Made by a program: the position numbers and the translations under genes. Positions 26,253 to 41,000 of a DNA stretch of 64,000 nucleotides are shown piece after piece. The stretch is from Anopheles merus (lineage: Eukaryota > Arthropoda > Insecta > Diptera > Culicidae), in contig NC_054083.1 of assembly GCF_017562075.2 (NCBI RefSeq), positions 16,613,141 through 16,677,140 of the forward strand, given 5' to 3'. Every line of letters begins with the position of its first letter. Positions within the stretch are counted from its first letter, which is position 1. The notes beneath the pieces are model-generated. The model was not told the DNA's origin and did no database searches. It saw nothing but the letters and a program-made list of their open reading frames with translations.

Positions 26253-29200
26253 CTTCTCATTGCTTTCTGTCCACCGGCAGCTTAATATCTTCTAATGTTT
26301 CTGAACCGCTACCATCCAAGCTTCAGAAGAAACAACGTAGCAGAGAAAAAAACCTTCTGCTGTGAGGCATGTGCGTGTGATGTGCTTTATTTTCCCAACC
26401 CCGTGTCGAAACACCCATCTTAAGCGCGCGCCTCTTCGTTTTTTGCCTTTCTTATACTTGCTGGAATTGGCCGTATTGAGGTGTTAAATTTCGGAACGAT
26501 CTTCAAAGCCACCACGCTTCTCCCGTAGCAACCGTTTAGTAAGGTGGCAGTCAACAGAGTTCAGGTTAAACGCATCTAAAGCACGATGACGTGATACTTG
26601 GCGATTAACTCTTGATTTCGCCGCGCTTCGGGGAAGCGTGATCAGCTTTTACTAGGTAATTCAACGCCATCAAATGGCTCTGGCAGGTTGGTGATGGTGC
26701 TGTGTTGCTTTGGGGAAGAAAAAAGTTAAAAGAACGCGTGCTCGTTTTACATTTGCTGCAATGGCTTACCAAAAATGGCAACAGAAATGAAAGGTAATGA
26801 AACATTTTTGCTACGTATTGCCTGGAATTACTCGGAATTGATTTCAGATTACATGATGCTTATGAAGAAGGTAGCTACAAACAGGAGACACCAGAGCATT
26901 CTTTTGAATGTATTTTATACTGACTAACATTGTGTTTGAGATATGTTAGCAGCTGGAAATCATTTTGTTTGGGTTGCATTAAATGAGTTCAGCAGAATTT
27001 TAATTTGCAGGTACTTAGCATTATTGCACAGGATGAAACCTAAGCTACTACATTGAATTCAACAAAAAAAAAACGAATATTTTTTCAAAAAAATACCGTG
27101 GAATATCGTTTAACCACTCATTGGAACGAAATACACGTTCACTTGTTTTTTGATACAAATTTGTTCGTTATTATTTTTGCTTTCAATAGTCTTTTGAACA
27201 AATAAATTTTATTCTCGAGACGATTTGATTGTTCTGTTAAACAACTGTTTTTACTCGACAACATCGTTGGTCCGAATTTTAGCATTTACTCATCATCATT
27301 ATTATTTCCATTGCAATATGGCCTCCTTGTACCGTTACTGCTGAATAAAATAATTCATTTACCTAACAAAAGTGTCTGATAATATAACCTTAACAGATAG
27401 CCGAATGTAAATAGCAATCTTTTTAGGACAAATATTTTTGACGAGTAAAAAAAAACTCCAGAACTACAACTGACATAAAACTGGAACATTTATTTAAGCT
27501 CTTTTTTATTCATTTAGTGTCAAAAGTGTTGCATACAAAAAATATATAATCTTCAGTAATTATTGCGATGCTTGTCCTCATGATCGTTGTGAACGCAAAA
27601 AAAAAAAAAATACATCCACTCCGTACATGCACTTCCTCATCCACCGAACAAAGAAAAACGTCGCAAAAACGTGTGCATCGATACGTAATGGGATTTTCCC
27701 CGTCACCAACCGCGCGCAACACCGTGCACCGAACCATTACCAAACCTAATAATCATGACCTACTTCAACGCCTATCTCGCACCAGTTGCATGGATACTGA
27801 TCTTAATCCCGTGACCGGATCGACCCTTGGCAGTGACAGTACATGAGCGTTATTAAGTCGAGCAATAATTTCTCCCGTCGCTTTTAACGCCTGTATTTTG
27901 GGAGGCCATCTGGTTCATGGCATGCAATCGAGGCCGGGAAGGAAGTACGTTCGAGAGTAGGTAGGTGCGCGGTACGGTTAATAGTAGCCAACGAGGGGAA
28001 AGATGATGGATTTTTGTGATGGTCGCTTAACGAGCTCGGTTTAGATGGCGATGACGTTGATCGTCTGCCTAACGAAGAGCACTCAAATGGTCTCCTTCGC
28101 TCACTATCGCTCTCCCGTTCTTTTTGTCTCTCACCGGCTCGTCCGCCTGCCGAAAAGCGAATGAACTCCATCCGTGGGCCGACATTGGCAGCGACGGCGA
28201 CGTCCGCGGCCGCGGTCACGACACAACGACAACGACCGCAACCATGCGTACGGGTGTACATGTGACAGCTAAATTGGGGCAGGTCTGGGGCGAGTCCGGA
28301 ATCACGTCCCTCCCTCCCCGTCCAGAAGCCTCCATGCGGGCCATGTCTCATATCGGTAATTACGTTCTAATTTGACACACTTTTTTGTGTTTTGTTTGCC
28401 TTTTTGTCAGCCATTTCTATCGTTCCCTAGGTTCCCGCCATCGCAAACACACACGCACACATGGCACATGTAAAAGGTTGGTGGGGTTGTGGAGGAAAAT
28501 AGCTTGTTTGGATGATGCGTTGTGTAAGTTCGCTTGGGTGACGGTGCATTTGGGCGCATTGCATTTGTTTAGCGGTGTCTGGGACAAGCGAGGCTGTCGA
28601 TTTTCCCGATAGGCAGCGGCGTTCTTTGTCCGCAGTTGTTGGTGTGTGGCGGGACTCGATGTGTTGTTTGTCTCGGTGTCTTCTTTTCCCGACCGATAAT
28701 AACTTCCGAGAATGAGCGCGACGCGTTGGCCGGCTGCATGCAACGGTGTCGCGACAATCTGGTGGCCCAATTTATTGGTTCAGATGTCCTTGAAGTGACC
28801 CAGCACATGAAATCGATTTACTATCACAGGATTTTGGTGCTTGTTTTTCCTCGCCTAGTTTAGTTTGCTGTAGAACAAATTGGAATTGGATTGAAGCAGA
28901 CTATGAGGAACCTGCTAGAGTAATCACTTGTTGAAATCTCATTCGGGCGATCAAATGATTCATTTATAATCTTCCACGTGAAAGCAACATCAAAAGGACT
29001 GGAAAGTGACAGATTATTTCATAACAAAGTGCAACCGTCGTGAAATAACCTTCTCGCACGTCGGCACTGATAAGACGCGGGGTGCTTCGCGATGATTGTA
29101 AGCGTAAGTTATCAACGCAATGACACGCGTTACCGTCAGTGAGGTTTTGCTTTGACATAACCTTTCCACCGTCAAACAGCTTAGATAACCGGTCAGACAA

Positions 29201-29853
29201 AGAGACGTCGGAAGCTAGTTTACCAACATAGTTAAAGAGGTTAACACAGGCTCCCGTTAACGTTTCAGAAAGGAATCATGTTATGACATAAAAAGTTTAC
29301 TTACTGACGTGTTGAAATGAAGGGTGCAATTAGCTTTGCAACCAGCAGCTCTTTGTAGTTTTACTTTATGTAAGCAAAACTCTAGAATTTAGAACAGAGT
29401 TCTTTGTTTGCAGTATGATTTGCAAAAACCAATATTCGAATAATGTTTCTGCTTATGTGGAAATTTTTGGAAATAGCGAACACGATTGCAGACTGGAGCT
29501 TACATCATTAAATAACCAAGGCAACACCATATGCAAATAAGAGGGGCACAGATTTAGGAGGCTTTCCAACTTAGAAAGAGCAACAATGTACTGAAAATGA
29601 AGAAACTATCAAAAATGTTCGAAAAATAGAGGTTTTCAAATTGGAGAGATCTCAAATTAGAGAAAGTTTATTGCATTATTCTTATGTACAAAAACGCTGT
29701 TGTCATTTACAAAGAATGCAAATAGTTCCTTTCCTGAGGAATTGTTTCTTTAAGAGGAATATTTTCACGGTTCCGTCATATTCCATACATTTTGTGTCTC
29801 TTCAGGTTGAATGCCTCTCTAACGAGAATATTAAATAAGCTGCATATGTGATA

Positions 29854-30073
29854 GCCGGTCTCGTGGTACAGTCGTTAATACGTACAACTTAACAACATGC
29901 TCGTCATGGGTTCAAGCCCCAAATAGACCGTGCCTCCATGCGTAGGATTTGACTATCCTGCTATGGGGGGGGGGGTCATAGGGACTATCCAAAAATCGTT
30001 GAAAGCCAACCCCACAAGTAGTACAGAGGCCTTTCATTGACCGACAACGGTTGTTGAGCCAAAAAGAAAAGAA
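29854..30073 (+). mobile_element. SINE200-like tRNA-derived retroposon, full length, diverged
   Basis: The element starts GCCGGTCTCGTGGTAC, has a B box GGTTCAAGCC at 29909-29918, and ends with GTTGTTGAGCC and an AAAAAGAAAAGAA tail. Flanking 12-mers at 29842-29853 (GCATATGTGATA) and 30074-30085 (GCATATGCGATA) match at 11 of 12 positions and are read as the target duplication. An 11-base G run (29965-29975) replaces a shorter G run in the copy at 21.8 kb. It is in opposite orientation to that copy. Confidence 0.88.
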
Positions 30074-31907
30074 GCATATGCGATATGGCAGCTCAAATCC
30101 ACTAGGCCAAATTTTTGGATGAAAGTTTACAAAAATATTGATCAAAGAATCTCAGGTTTTTTGGAATGAATATCTGAACATGAACATGAATATCTCTCAA
30201 AGCATATGATCTCTTTAAGATTCTCCTTCAAAAGATTTCACTGTATGTGTTCGTAAACCTGTAAGTTTCTGGTAGCGCATAGCTAGTTAGTGGGGATATA
30301 AGTAATATAAATTTCAGAAAAAGAAAGCTACGCATAATCGTTTTGTTTCTATTGCTAAACAAAGACTCTCATTAAAATAAATAAGCAAAAAAAAAATCAA
30401 ACGCTGATCAAGAACCACGAATTATAAATCTAAATACAATAGACACTCAATAGTGAAATAAAAACCTTCCCTTTGTTACCTTAAACGTACCAAATCGGAA
30501 GTCAGTATTGCACAAGGAAACCATATAGTCATCAACCGGCACTGTTCGCCTCCAATATCGATTAATCATCGAATCTCGCCAGCACTGAAGGTAAAGATTA
30601 ATAACCTACCACAATGCAGAAATTGTTGAATATCATTTCGATTTAATTGCTTTCCTGTCGCGACCGGCGAGACTGTGTCCCACAGACATGCAATGAACTG
30701 GCGGACGGATGGCACTGGCGATGACCGATATCGTTTGGAACAGTGTGCACTATGGTGTGACCATTGGGTGGCCTCGGCAATTATTTACCGCTGCGAACAC
30801 TAAAGGACATTAGGACATCTCCAGTAGAGTGTGGGCGACCAGACGCACGCATGAGCACGTCGGTGAAGTTATGGATGAAAAACTGACCAGACCAAACACA
30901 ATCCACCGAATTAGGAAACGTGTGTAGTTTATGTTGGAGGAAAGGAGAATGCCGGGATGGGTAAAAATATGTCAAATCCTTGCATATTCTAACCGTACGT
31001 ACGACACATATAAAAAATGGCCGGTATTACAGTTGATCGAATAATTTCACCCGAGAACGAACATTGGGAGTAGGAACACAAAAGGGTACTACGGGGTTTT
31101 CCCTGAAATGGTCCGGGGAATGAACTTTAAAACGGACGCAACACAACAAGAAGAAGAGCCATAAACCATTAACGACATCCGACGTATATCACAAAGAATG
31201 TGAATTGAGCAGTAAACTGGTCAAATAAATTATTGTGCTTCTTTTATAACTGACGCTGCAAGATAGATGGTCTTTTGAGTCATTTTTACATTCATTAAAA
31301 TTATAGTAGCTTTATTATTTTTTCTGTTAATCTTGAAGTGTGAAAAAAATATAGATAACAGGTAGAATAAAAGTACTTTTACTGAAAATCAATTTTTTCT
31401 CTTCCCGTATCGGTTCCGCTTTGTCAGATGGAATAATTTCACGGAAGCAAACAGTACGGCACGTAAATGTAAGCTATTGGTATCCTAGACTCAATGGTTC
31501 GGTTTCGCTTCCATTGCTTCTAATACCGCGGCCGGCGCGACAAAGATGAATTTAACCGCTTTCATGGTCATCCATTGTCCCACCGTGCAGGCGATGCAAT
31601 CCGTCCAGACAGCACCGCCACCGGCACACCATCGCACACACTCCTGTGAGTGCGGAGGGCGTTCGTCATCACGACGATAATACCGGTGGCCATCACCGCC
31701 ATCGCCCTCTGGATGGTAACCTCCTCTTCTTCATCACGATAGTGTCATTTGTTAGCTATTAGCCACGGTTGGCTAATTCAATTCACTTTCCACCACTCAC
31801 CACTCACATCGTGCCGTGCCGCCAGACACAGCAGCAGCCGCATCGAACAGCACCTAAATCGTCAACAGGACAAAACATGTATACAAAAAGAAAAAAATGT
31901 ATACCAA

Positions 31908-31935
31908 CAAACACACACACATACACACAACACAC
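31908..31935. repeat. CA dinucleotide microsatellite
   Basis: CA units with ATA and AACA interruptions, placed in a GC-richer block without a gene. Confidence 0.8.
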
Positions 31936-34900
31936 CGGCATTTCAATGGCGCGACGACAGTGACCTACTTCCCGGGCCGTGGAGACGACTGTTTGCGTCG
32001 CGCGAAAAATGGCGCACACCGCTAGTTGCGCCGCTTCGACAGCTGATCCGCTCGACGCCTGCTGGTTCAACCAACCTGTCGCTCTGGTTCGATTGTTCCG
32101 TATTCCATCATCATCACCAAAAGGCGCGATGGCGCCTATATCTTCAATAGGCAGTTTATTTTTGTTGCATTATAGCCTCCTGTTACACTTCTTCGTCCGC
32201 TTCCTCGTGTCAGACAGCCGCTAGCCGGGTGGCACTGCCCGACTCTGCACGAATGAACGCTCCATACTTCATCGTTAGCTGGTGTAGCTTTTCCGTTTTT
32301 ATTGAAACTGACTTTCATATTTTTTATTATAACCAAGTTTTGTTTTGAACTTCATTTTTCGATAGCTCTGCCTTGTTCGCGTCACGGTTCAAGTGGAGTC
32401 AATTCAGCCATATAATTTTGGCCTGTTGTCGTAGGTTAGGGCTCATCAGCCAATACAAACAGCACTCTCTGCACTCTGCCGTTTGGTAAACAGCGAACTC
32501 GGTAAACTGGAATGAGAACTGCGGCAGTTTGTTCATTTATTTCGCAAACAAGCGCCTCTGTCCTCCAGCTGCCCCCGGCTACGATGCTATTCACTCGCTT
32601 TATGGTTTTGGTGGAGGGTTTCGGCGATACGGCGTATGGTTTAGATGCAATTCGCCCTGACGGACGTCGCTGTTGCTTTTTATGAGTCCATATTTTTTGT
32701 TTGTCGTTCATGCTAGACTGTGGGAGACGGTGGGAGGAGAGCTGACTGTCACCTGGAGCAGGGTGAGATTATGACGAATCGGTCGAAACGCTCGGTCGGT
32801 CGGTGGCGCGACAGTCATGGCCACCGTCGCTACGGTGAACGGGTTCGTCCGGTTCGTGTACGGTTGGGATAGGTCATTGTGCCACACTGTTGTCGGAAGA
32901 CCCCCGTCATGGTGCGGGTGTCGATGCACGCGTAGACCTATTGCAGCTATCTCTAAATATTTACCACTTTGATTAACTGTCGATCAAAGTTTGCGCTATT
33001 AGTCACACGGCTTCGTCTGGGGGGCTCCCGACGCAGACGATGCACATCTGCTAAATACGCGTCGTTCAAGGCTGGTACGTTCACCGGCCATTGCCGTTAT
33101 GGTGGATTGCTTTGCTGCTGATGATGCGTTGTACATTAAGGGAGTATCTCTTTGTCAATTTGTTTTCCCAACAAAAAATGGAATCGAGAAAAATCTTTTT
33201 TTTTTCTTCTTTCAAATATCCACCAGTGATGTTATTGAACATGGGTTTTGGGCTGCAGATGTGCCTGCAATTCCTGCCAAAAGGATTTTTTTGTGTTTTG
33301 AAATTACGAAACAAAATGTAAGATTATGCAATGGGAAACCCCTGCCAATTAACTGTCTGCAGGAACGTGCCGCCGTTTTGGCTACAGAACGGATATTCGC
33401 TATGCAAATTCTTCACCTTTTCGTTCGCCGGATGAAAAAGTGCACGAAGATAGGAAAAAAGGAAAACCAAACACTGTGTTCTGCGTCCATCGCTTCCAAC
33501 CAACAGATAGTAAAATTATATTACATAAAAAACCCACCCATACAGACACGCGCTTTGCTTGAAATGTTCTGTCACAGATAAATGTTTGCTTTCGTTGCCA
33601 AGATACAAGTTGGCATCGATGGTCCTGTGTGCCAGCGGCCCATTGATCTTCGGTCCGACCCGTCGGTCCAACGTAGCGTGAACTGTTATGTCACACGTGC
33701 GCATTGCTGTACGTACTTTTACTCTTCGTCTTCCACGACATGAAGACAGCTTTCGAAATACTTCGCTTTTACTACGCAAATAATGCACATTGTTGACTGT
33801 TGGGAATATTTTGGTAAAAGTAATTCATTATGTTTGGTGAACTTTATCGTACCTCATGGGAAGTTAAAAATATTGTAACTAGGAACAAAAAAAAATTCAA
33901 TCCATACTTCATGCTTGCATTTTGCATTTTTCAACAAATAGCATAAATTTATTTCAAACAAATTGAACCATATTGCTTTCAATTGAAAGCCAATGTAGGC
34001 TTAGTCTAATGCTTAGTGTGAGACAGAAGAAAAAAAAACATGTTTACATTTAATGTTAAAATAATAATCCAATTCAAAACAGAGGATCAATATTTACTTT
34101 TAATTGAATGTTGTTTTTTTTTTTCAAACCTGAAATGAAATGAAACAAAAGGCGTAGGGTTAGGTATTGATACTAGGATATGGATGCATCTGTGATACTC
34201 GAACAACTATTGTTTTACGTAACATGTAAAGTGTCTAGGCCTTCGTGCATTGTTGCTGGTAGAATGTCAATAATTCACGGCTCTATCAATCCAATTCAAT
34301 AGGAATCCTTTGAACCAATTCAGGATTAAAAGTAAACAGAAACGCAAATGGCTCATAAATTAGCTGTACTAATAATATATTTTATCTAATTTTGTTATTC
34401 ATCTTATAAATAAAAATATATCTTCCTCTTTCTCTATGCTAGCCTTCTCGTAGCATTGTTAAATGGTTGTTTCGTTCCACGTGGTATAATTTCAAAATAA
34501 TTTTTATTTCAACTTTCTTTCAACTTTTTTGTATATGTAATCATGATTTTATAGATGAGATTATGACAATGATGTTGATCGTGTTGATAGATGAAGCTTT
34601 CTATAGAGATATAAAAAAAACAGCCGTGTAAAAATTGGTGGCGATTGTTGCTGGCTACTAAACGACAATATTTACACCAGACAAATCAAGCATCTTGGTC
34701 AAAACTAAAATCTAAATAAATGAGTAGTGCAATTTGTGTTGGTGCAAGATGTCACTCAGTCATTATGAGTTGTGCTTCTTAAGTGCATCGATCATTTAAA
34801 TTAATTACAAAAGCTTTTAATAATGACTTTCGGTATCATTACTATTCATTACTTGCACTTTTAAATTACAACAATATTATCAGCTGCGAACTAAAGCTAA

Positions 34901-37239
34901 AAAATGAACTATAAAAAGAAGTTTAATTTAAGACTTACGCTTTTGCTCCCACTCATTCGACGTTAAAATGTTCATCTCTATTCCACTGACACCAAGACAC
35001 GTCATCATTCGCTTGGCCCCAAACGTCCGAACGACTAGTGCCACTGTCAAGTTCATGGGCTTGAGTTGATTGAAATTTATTTTCAATTGCCATACCCTGC
35101 CTTCTGCCCTCTTATCCACCATTACAGAGAAACGGATCGCTCATTAGCATCGGTCACCGTTTCTTCTGCCAAAAAAAAAAATATGTTCCTTTCGCTGTGA
35201 AGTTATTTTAAACACACAGTTCATCATCCTGTGCATCGTCTGTGGACGGTGGGGCGTCAGGAAAGGTGAAAAAGAAATCGTGACGATGCACCATGCTACG
35301 GACATGTTGCACTCGAACTGTGGGTTGGTCAAAGCCGCTAAGAATAGTACGTAACAGGACGGACGAAATTGCGTTCGTGGCGTGTTCGGATTCGCGCGTT
35401 CATTTCCTGGCGTCCGAGCTGCCCGACAGTAATCGGGGTATAGGAAATAGTATCATTCAATGCATCGTGCTTTTCGGATATTCAAAATGGAGGAAACAGC
35501 ATCCACCTAAAGTAGTTGATCGTTGTTGATTTATGTGACGTCCGACTCGCAGTAGACGAATGGGTTATGATCGTGTGTTAGTGGAGTCTTTCGGATTCGT
35601 TTGTCTTTTAGCAGGAAAGGCGAATGTGAGAGAAAGAGGCGTAACAATAAAACAGAGCAGAGAAACAAAATCAAACGATAACGTCTTAGCCAATACAACC
35701 TTACAGTCCCATTACCCCATGGTCACGAGAAGAAGATTAAATTATTATAACTATATTTTCCCTCTCATTTCGTATCCCATTAGGGAAACGCTTCCAAACC
35801 GCTATATTCTGTTCGTTCCAGCTTCCATCTCAGGAGAGTTTAAGGGGAAAGAGAACTGTGATCTGGAGCATACAACCAGAGTGGAAAGTGGACCACGAAC
35901 GGCTCGACACCTTTGGGGAAACACGAGGTATCGATAAATGCCAACATCGTTTCGCTTGGCAGCGGGAAGTTGGCTGCACATCCTGAAGGTGTAGCATTTC
36001 AATGGATATTTAGTCTAGGAAACTAAAAGCTCCTACTATTTGTAATTTCGAGGTTTAGGAGGTTTACATCACTAGCCAAACCGGCTTAAGCTGATGCCGT
36101 TACCGAGCTGAAAGTACAAGCAATACTTGATTTTATCATATGATTCTAAATCGCGCCAGTGATTGAATTGTCTTATCAGGTACGAAAAGCAAAAAGAATT
36201 TTGTTTTTGGAATATAATTAGCTTCTCTATTACTTATAATTTTCAATTTTTGTGCGGGGTATCTGATTTACTAGTCTGATTATTAACACACATTATACAG
36301 TCAGGCCTAAGCACGGCGAAGCAGTCTAGAAATAAATCGCAGATTAAGTCTTGTGGCAGATAACACTTCAATCGGATAAATCACCGAGCCACCGCCCAGT
36401 CGCTGTCTATAGCCAAATGCGCATGCGCTTTTGCATGCAAATCTTTAAATCTACACCAATTTCGGTACAAGTTCTTATCAAGGCCTCAAGTTCCAACGTA
36501 ACCCATAAACAGTCTTTCCCATAATACGAATAATACTTTTCTAGAACATTCGTGTTGGGATTGTTTGATAGGAGAGTGCCCAACGACCTGTCATAAACAG
36601 AAGGCATCCGAAGATAGCCAGAAAATCCGAACCAATACGAACCAAACTGATCAGGACTGGGATAAAAAGGAGCGGTAGGGCAACATTCGGGGCTCTTGAA
36701 CCAATTAGCGGGAAAAACGACTAATTTTTTGGCGCATTTCACGTAATAAATGCTTGGCAAAGAATTTCACCCGATTTTGGTTATTTTAGTTTCTAACAAT
36801 TCGTTTAACACGGATTTTCGAGTTTGTCAAATATCCCATTATTGTGTCAAAATTTGGATGAAAAATAGCTTTTTTATGATTTAAATTGGTACTTTTACAT
36901 TACTACCTATTTTATCAAAATCGTGCTGACTATTTGAATATTTATGTATTTTTATCGTTTTCAAACTTTTGGCTGTTGCATTTCACAATTCATGGAGATC
37001 ATCGTACCGAATACGTAAATAAACTATCAAAAATAAAAAATTTAGTGACACAAGTGTTGCGTAACTCCAAGAAAGACGACACCATGCTAACCAGCCGCAA
37101 AGTTCAAAAGAGTACCGTGTGATAGTAAAAAGCGTCATAGTTCTACAAAGTATACTGTTGAATTTCTCAATAAGCCATTAGATTCCATTAGTCATTCGAT
37201 ATCAGTCAAAGTATAACATAGAAGCAACATCATCAACTG

Positions 37240-37312
37240 ACTAGCCGGCTGCGTGGTACCAATAAGTCCCGAAAGCTTGTATAGACCGGCATGTCCGCAT
37301 ACGACGTTACGC
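37240..37312 (+). mobile_element. Possible rearranged SINE200-like remnant
   Basis: A head-like GCCGGCTGCGTGGTACC is joined directly to CAATAAGTCCCGAAAGC, which resembles the SINE's 3' half. TAGACCGGCATGTCCGCATACG follows and resembles its middle. The order is scrambled relative to the intact copies, so this would be an internally deleted or rearranged copy. Evidence rests on short matches only. Confidence 0.35.
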
Positions 37313-38003
37313 CAAGTGAAAAAAAACGAAGCGATTTTTTCTGTTAAACAGCCAAAATCAACTATAGAGTTCGAGCTGGCTGTTTGGGGAGTTTTATCTT
37401 TTCCATAATTTAAAATAATTACAGATATTTGAAAATGGGATCTAATAAATTACACGTTTTTGACCTTTGTATCGTTAATGTACGGAACTTCGTATGTTTT
37501 CTACTTACAGCCGTCGAAAATGTATTAGCAATACTATCATAGCTGTATGATGTGTTTTCCAAAATTACTTAAAACCGACGGCGTGTGAACTGCTTCAGTT
37601 AAAATACGATATGATCTCATCTCAGCCTCGCGATTTGCATCATACACCTGTACAAACATTGAGCTACTATCGGTGTACACACGACCACAAAAAAACCCTA
37701 TTTCACACAGAACAGAACGGCCTACAGCAACGTGTATCACACCAAAAACATGGAAATGAGTATTCTCTGGAATTCCCGAGCCCATCATCACCACCACACA
37801 GGCTATACCCCATAAATCTTCATGATGCAGATCAAACACGAGCGAAAGGAGATTAAATCATTGTTTGCTGTTAGCGAGCCACGCCCAGGTGCATGTTTGG
37901 GTAAGTGCTCTGGATTTTACAATTATGAGTAATGCTAATTTTCATCCATCCGACCACCGAGGCTCATCCGGCAGTGGCAAATTGGCAATTTTAATTGATG
38001 TGT

Positions 38004-38005
<2 letters not shown>

Positions 38006-38046
<41 letters not shown>

Positions 38047-38063
38047 TCTTCTCTCTCTCTCTC
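38006..38063. repeat. CT/TC dinucleotide microsatellite
   Basis: About 58 bases of TC units, interrupted once by CTTCTTC near 38044-38051 and followed by a short CA stretch. It is the longest dinucleotide tract in the window. Confidence 0.95.
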
Positions 38064-41000
38064 ACACATACACATGCCCTTTCATTTAAAATTATCTGTA
38101 GGGCCTGGGACGAATCTGTAGTGGCTTGGGATGAACCAATCCGACTCGAGTGGAGGATGCACTTCAAGCAAGGTTAAACATTACATCGATGACTCATTAG
38201 CTTAATAAAGCAGGTGGGGGAACACTATGCCATGTTGGAATGTGTCGTCGTACTGTTGGCTGGAGAAAAACATTCTTCAAACATGATTCATAGGCGTCCT
38301 CTAGGTTGATCCCTGTACCCCTTTTTACATAACAAACACAAACCGTTAGCTTTAAGCAAGCGGCATTTTATCTCGCTAGCAGCATTTTTGTTACTAATCG
38401 TGGCCAATTTGGCCCCAACCACGGATAGCACATTTTTACAGCGTGATCGATGATAGCGAACGGTAGCGGTAACATTAAAACCGAAACTTTATTTCAATCA
38501 ACCATAACCATGCCTTAGTCCTTTCGGCGGGTGCCCAGCGCGTTGACGGCACATAATTATGGATCATTTTTCGCTCAAAACGTATTGGATAAACTGCACT
38601 AACGTGAGCTGAGGGTTCTTGGTTGCTAATGCAAACAGCTGCCTGAAGCACACGATCAGTCGCCATTAAACTGTACCATTTTAGTACGTACGGTTAGCGT
38701 ATACAGCATCCACCGTGTCCATGCAATGGTTCGGATTACGAGGCTCTAATTTATGCATAGGTAAATGATTAATTAGACGCAATTACGAGCTAATGGATGG
38801 TTGGGAAAAGTTAACCGAAACAGTGTCGCAGAAACGGTACGTGCTGCTTACATCAAGGAACCGCGAGAAAACCCCTAAACTGCATCCACGAGAAGGGAGA
38901 ACGAACTTGACGCTGGTATGCAAGAAGCTGTTACAGAGAACCAAAAATTTGGACGAATTATTTTTGAGGTCATGTAAGTTTTGGAATGTTTTCCAAATAA
39001 AAATCTTTGTCTTGAATCATCAGAGTCATTCAAGAAAGAGTATGACACATTAAAAATTGAATAAACTGTTCTGTTTTAAGGTGGCATAACACATTTTGCT
39101 GCTGAAAAATGTTCAGGAACAAATTCTTATTTAGAAGTACATCATGGTTCTAGAGCATAAGAGGACTTGATAACTACTTAACCAAGTTAAACCCGTAGAA
39201 AGACTGTAGTATCTTCTAATCATGTTAGTAGATAAGCAGGAAACACACAGATTTCTTATTAATATGATAAGGTACCATCCGTATAAAATTTATAAACCAT
39301 TAAAATAACTTGTTTTCTTGTGAATTTTAGACTTAGTATCACTTTTATGTCTTATACTCAAAAATTTAAATATCTGCCAATTTTAACAGCAATTTTCCTA
39401 ATTGCTAAACATTTAATCATTAATGCCTTGTTTACATGAAAGCTTTTTATTCTATGAGTACAATTTTCTTGCTTTGGTTTCATTTGTAATTTGTATCTTC
39501 TTCCATCGTTTAGCTTTAACTTTCAACACAAACACAAAAGCAAAAAATATATTGGAAAGTCTGCTAAATAGAGCACTAAAAACAACACTTATAATCTTGC
39601 AAAAGGGTACACCGTTAAACAGTAAGCTCCATGATTTAACCCACATCCACGCCATCAACGTTTGATAATATCTGCAATTTATGCCACAAACTGCATCACT
39701 TCATTGAATGATTATTTAATTATTCATATTGAATAAAGTTATCACTCACAAATTACACACGACCATGCATTGGCTAGTTATGGTGTCGTGTGGGCACCCT
39801 ATCTGAAGAGGAATTCCGTTACGTTCTTTAGGGTGTGCTCACAAACCTGCATCGCATCCGATCGCGCTGCAGCTACACAGCGTTAGCGAAACAGCGGCAA
39901 AGCCTGTGATAAAGTCCTCCCACGTACGCGTGTTCTCAACGTTTCCTTACCCGGGCGGCTTTACACAGTCCACGCCGGCAGGCGCAGTTGCATAATCGGA
40001 CACATTACAGTCTATAATTTATTCATTCGAACACGATTAGTAATTAATGAAAGTGAATTTAATCGAATACGAAAATGGAAATCTCATTTCGTAGCCCAAG
40101 CGAACCGGGTCTGGAATAACAATTTGTATGCATATATGTTCCGGTAATTGCCCCTCGGTCCCCGGCTGGTCCGGGACCCTTTGGCCCGCGTCTGCAGCTC
40201 CCGCCCCAAAACCAGAAACCAGAAAAGAAACAGCATCTGCTCAGCCCGCACCCTTTCACGCGCTGAAATGGCAATTTAAATGACACCCGACACTCGGACG
40301 GGTTGCACACGGGCTTAGAGACGGTCAGCTGTACACGCGTGCGTGGGCCGCGGCGACACGATTAATGCAGTTTTCAGCTGTCGCCAAATCGCTGGCGCCT
40401 GTGCCCGCTGGCCCCCTCGGTGCCTCGGCAAAGTTATGAGCTGCGATGATCTTCCACCGTGCAAGAAGCTGTCGAGGCTGCTATTAGTTAGCTAGCCCAG
40501 GCCCCGATGGTTCGATTTCAAACTATCGCTAGGAGCTGCAACGGACTCGGCACAGCAGGGAGAGCTGCTGGCGATGGTTGCTGAGCGGGTGGGAGTGGTG
40601 CATATGCAAATGAAATTAGAAACATCTATCCGTGGTGTGCGATGAGTGGGTCGAGCTCGGTTTCAATACCACGGACAGGCTGAATGGTGCAAGAAGGGCA
40701 GGAAAGAGCGTTGGTTCGATTTGAGTGCGCCAAGTGACACGCGTTTTCCCGTGGACTGACCTTGAAGCACGATAGCTGCAAGAAGCAGGACATGCAACTG
40801 CGTTCTTGCTTTTTTGTGTTTACTTGTCAGTGTGCTTGGCAGTGGGTCAAGCAATCGTAAACACTTTCTCTTACGCTTTGCTGGTTGTTGAAATACGGGT
40901 GATGATTTTCTTATCTCCACTATTCCGGAACTTGAAGGTGATTGTTTTTTTATGTCAGATATGTCAGTTTTGGGAAATTTTGAATGATTTTCTTCAAGTG

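Larger units (their letters stand above)
22038..29841. other. No gene seen; GC-richer blocks at 22.2-23.9, 24.9-26.8 and 27.6-28.9 kb
   Basis: The longest frame is 22871-23488 on the minus strand (205 codons). Its product is unstructured, without signal peptide, transmembrane segment or known motif. The block at 28.0-28.35 kb has Arg/Ser-rich frames on the minus strand that look compositional. The AT-rich parts (23.9-24.85 and 26.8-27.6 kb) hold only a possible SINE remnant. Confidence 0.5.

Noticed and set aside
33099..33581. Open frame of 160 codons on the plus strand
   Set aside because: Crosses a T-run, overlaps other open frames on both strands and shows no family resemblance.
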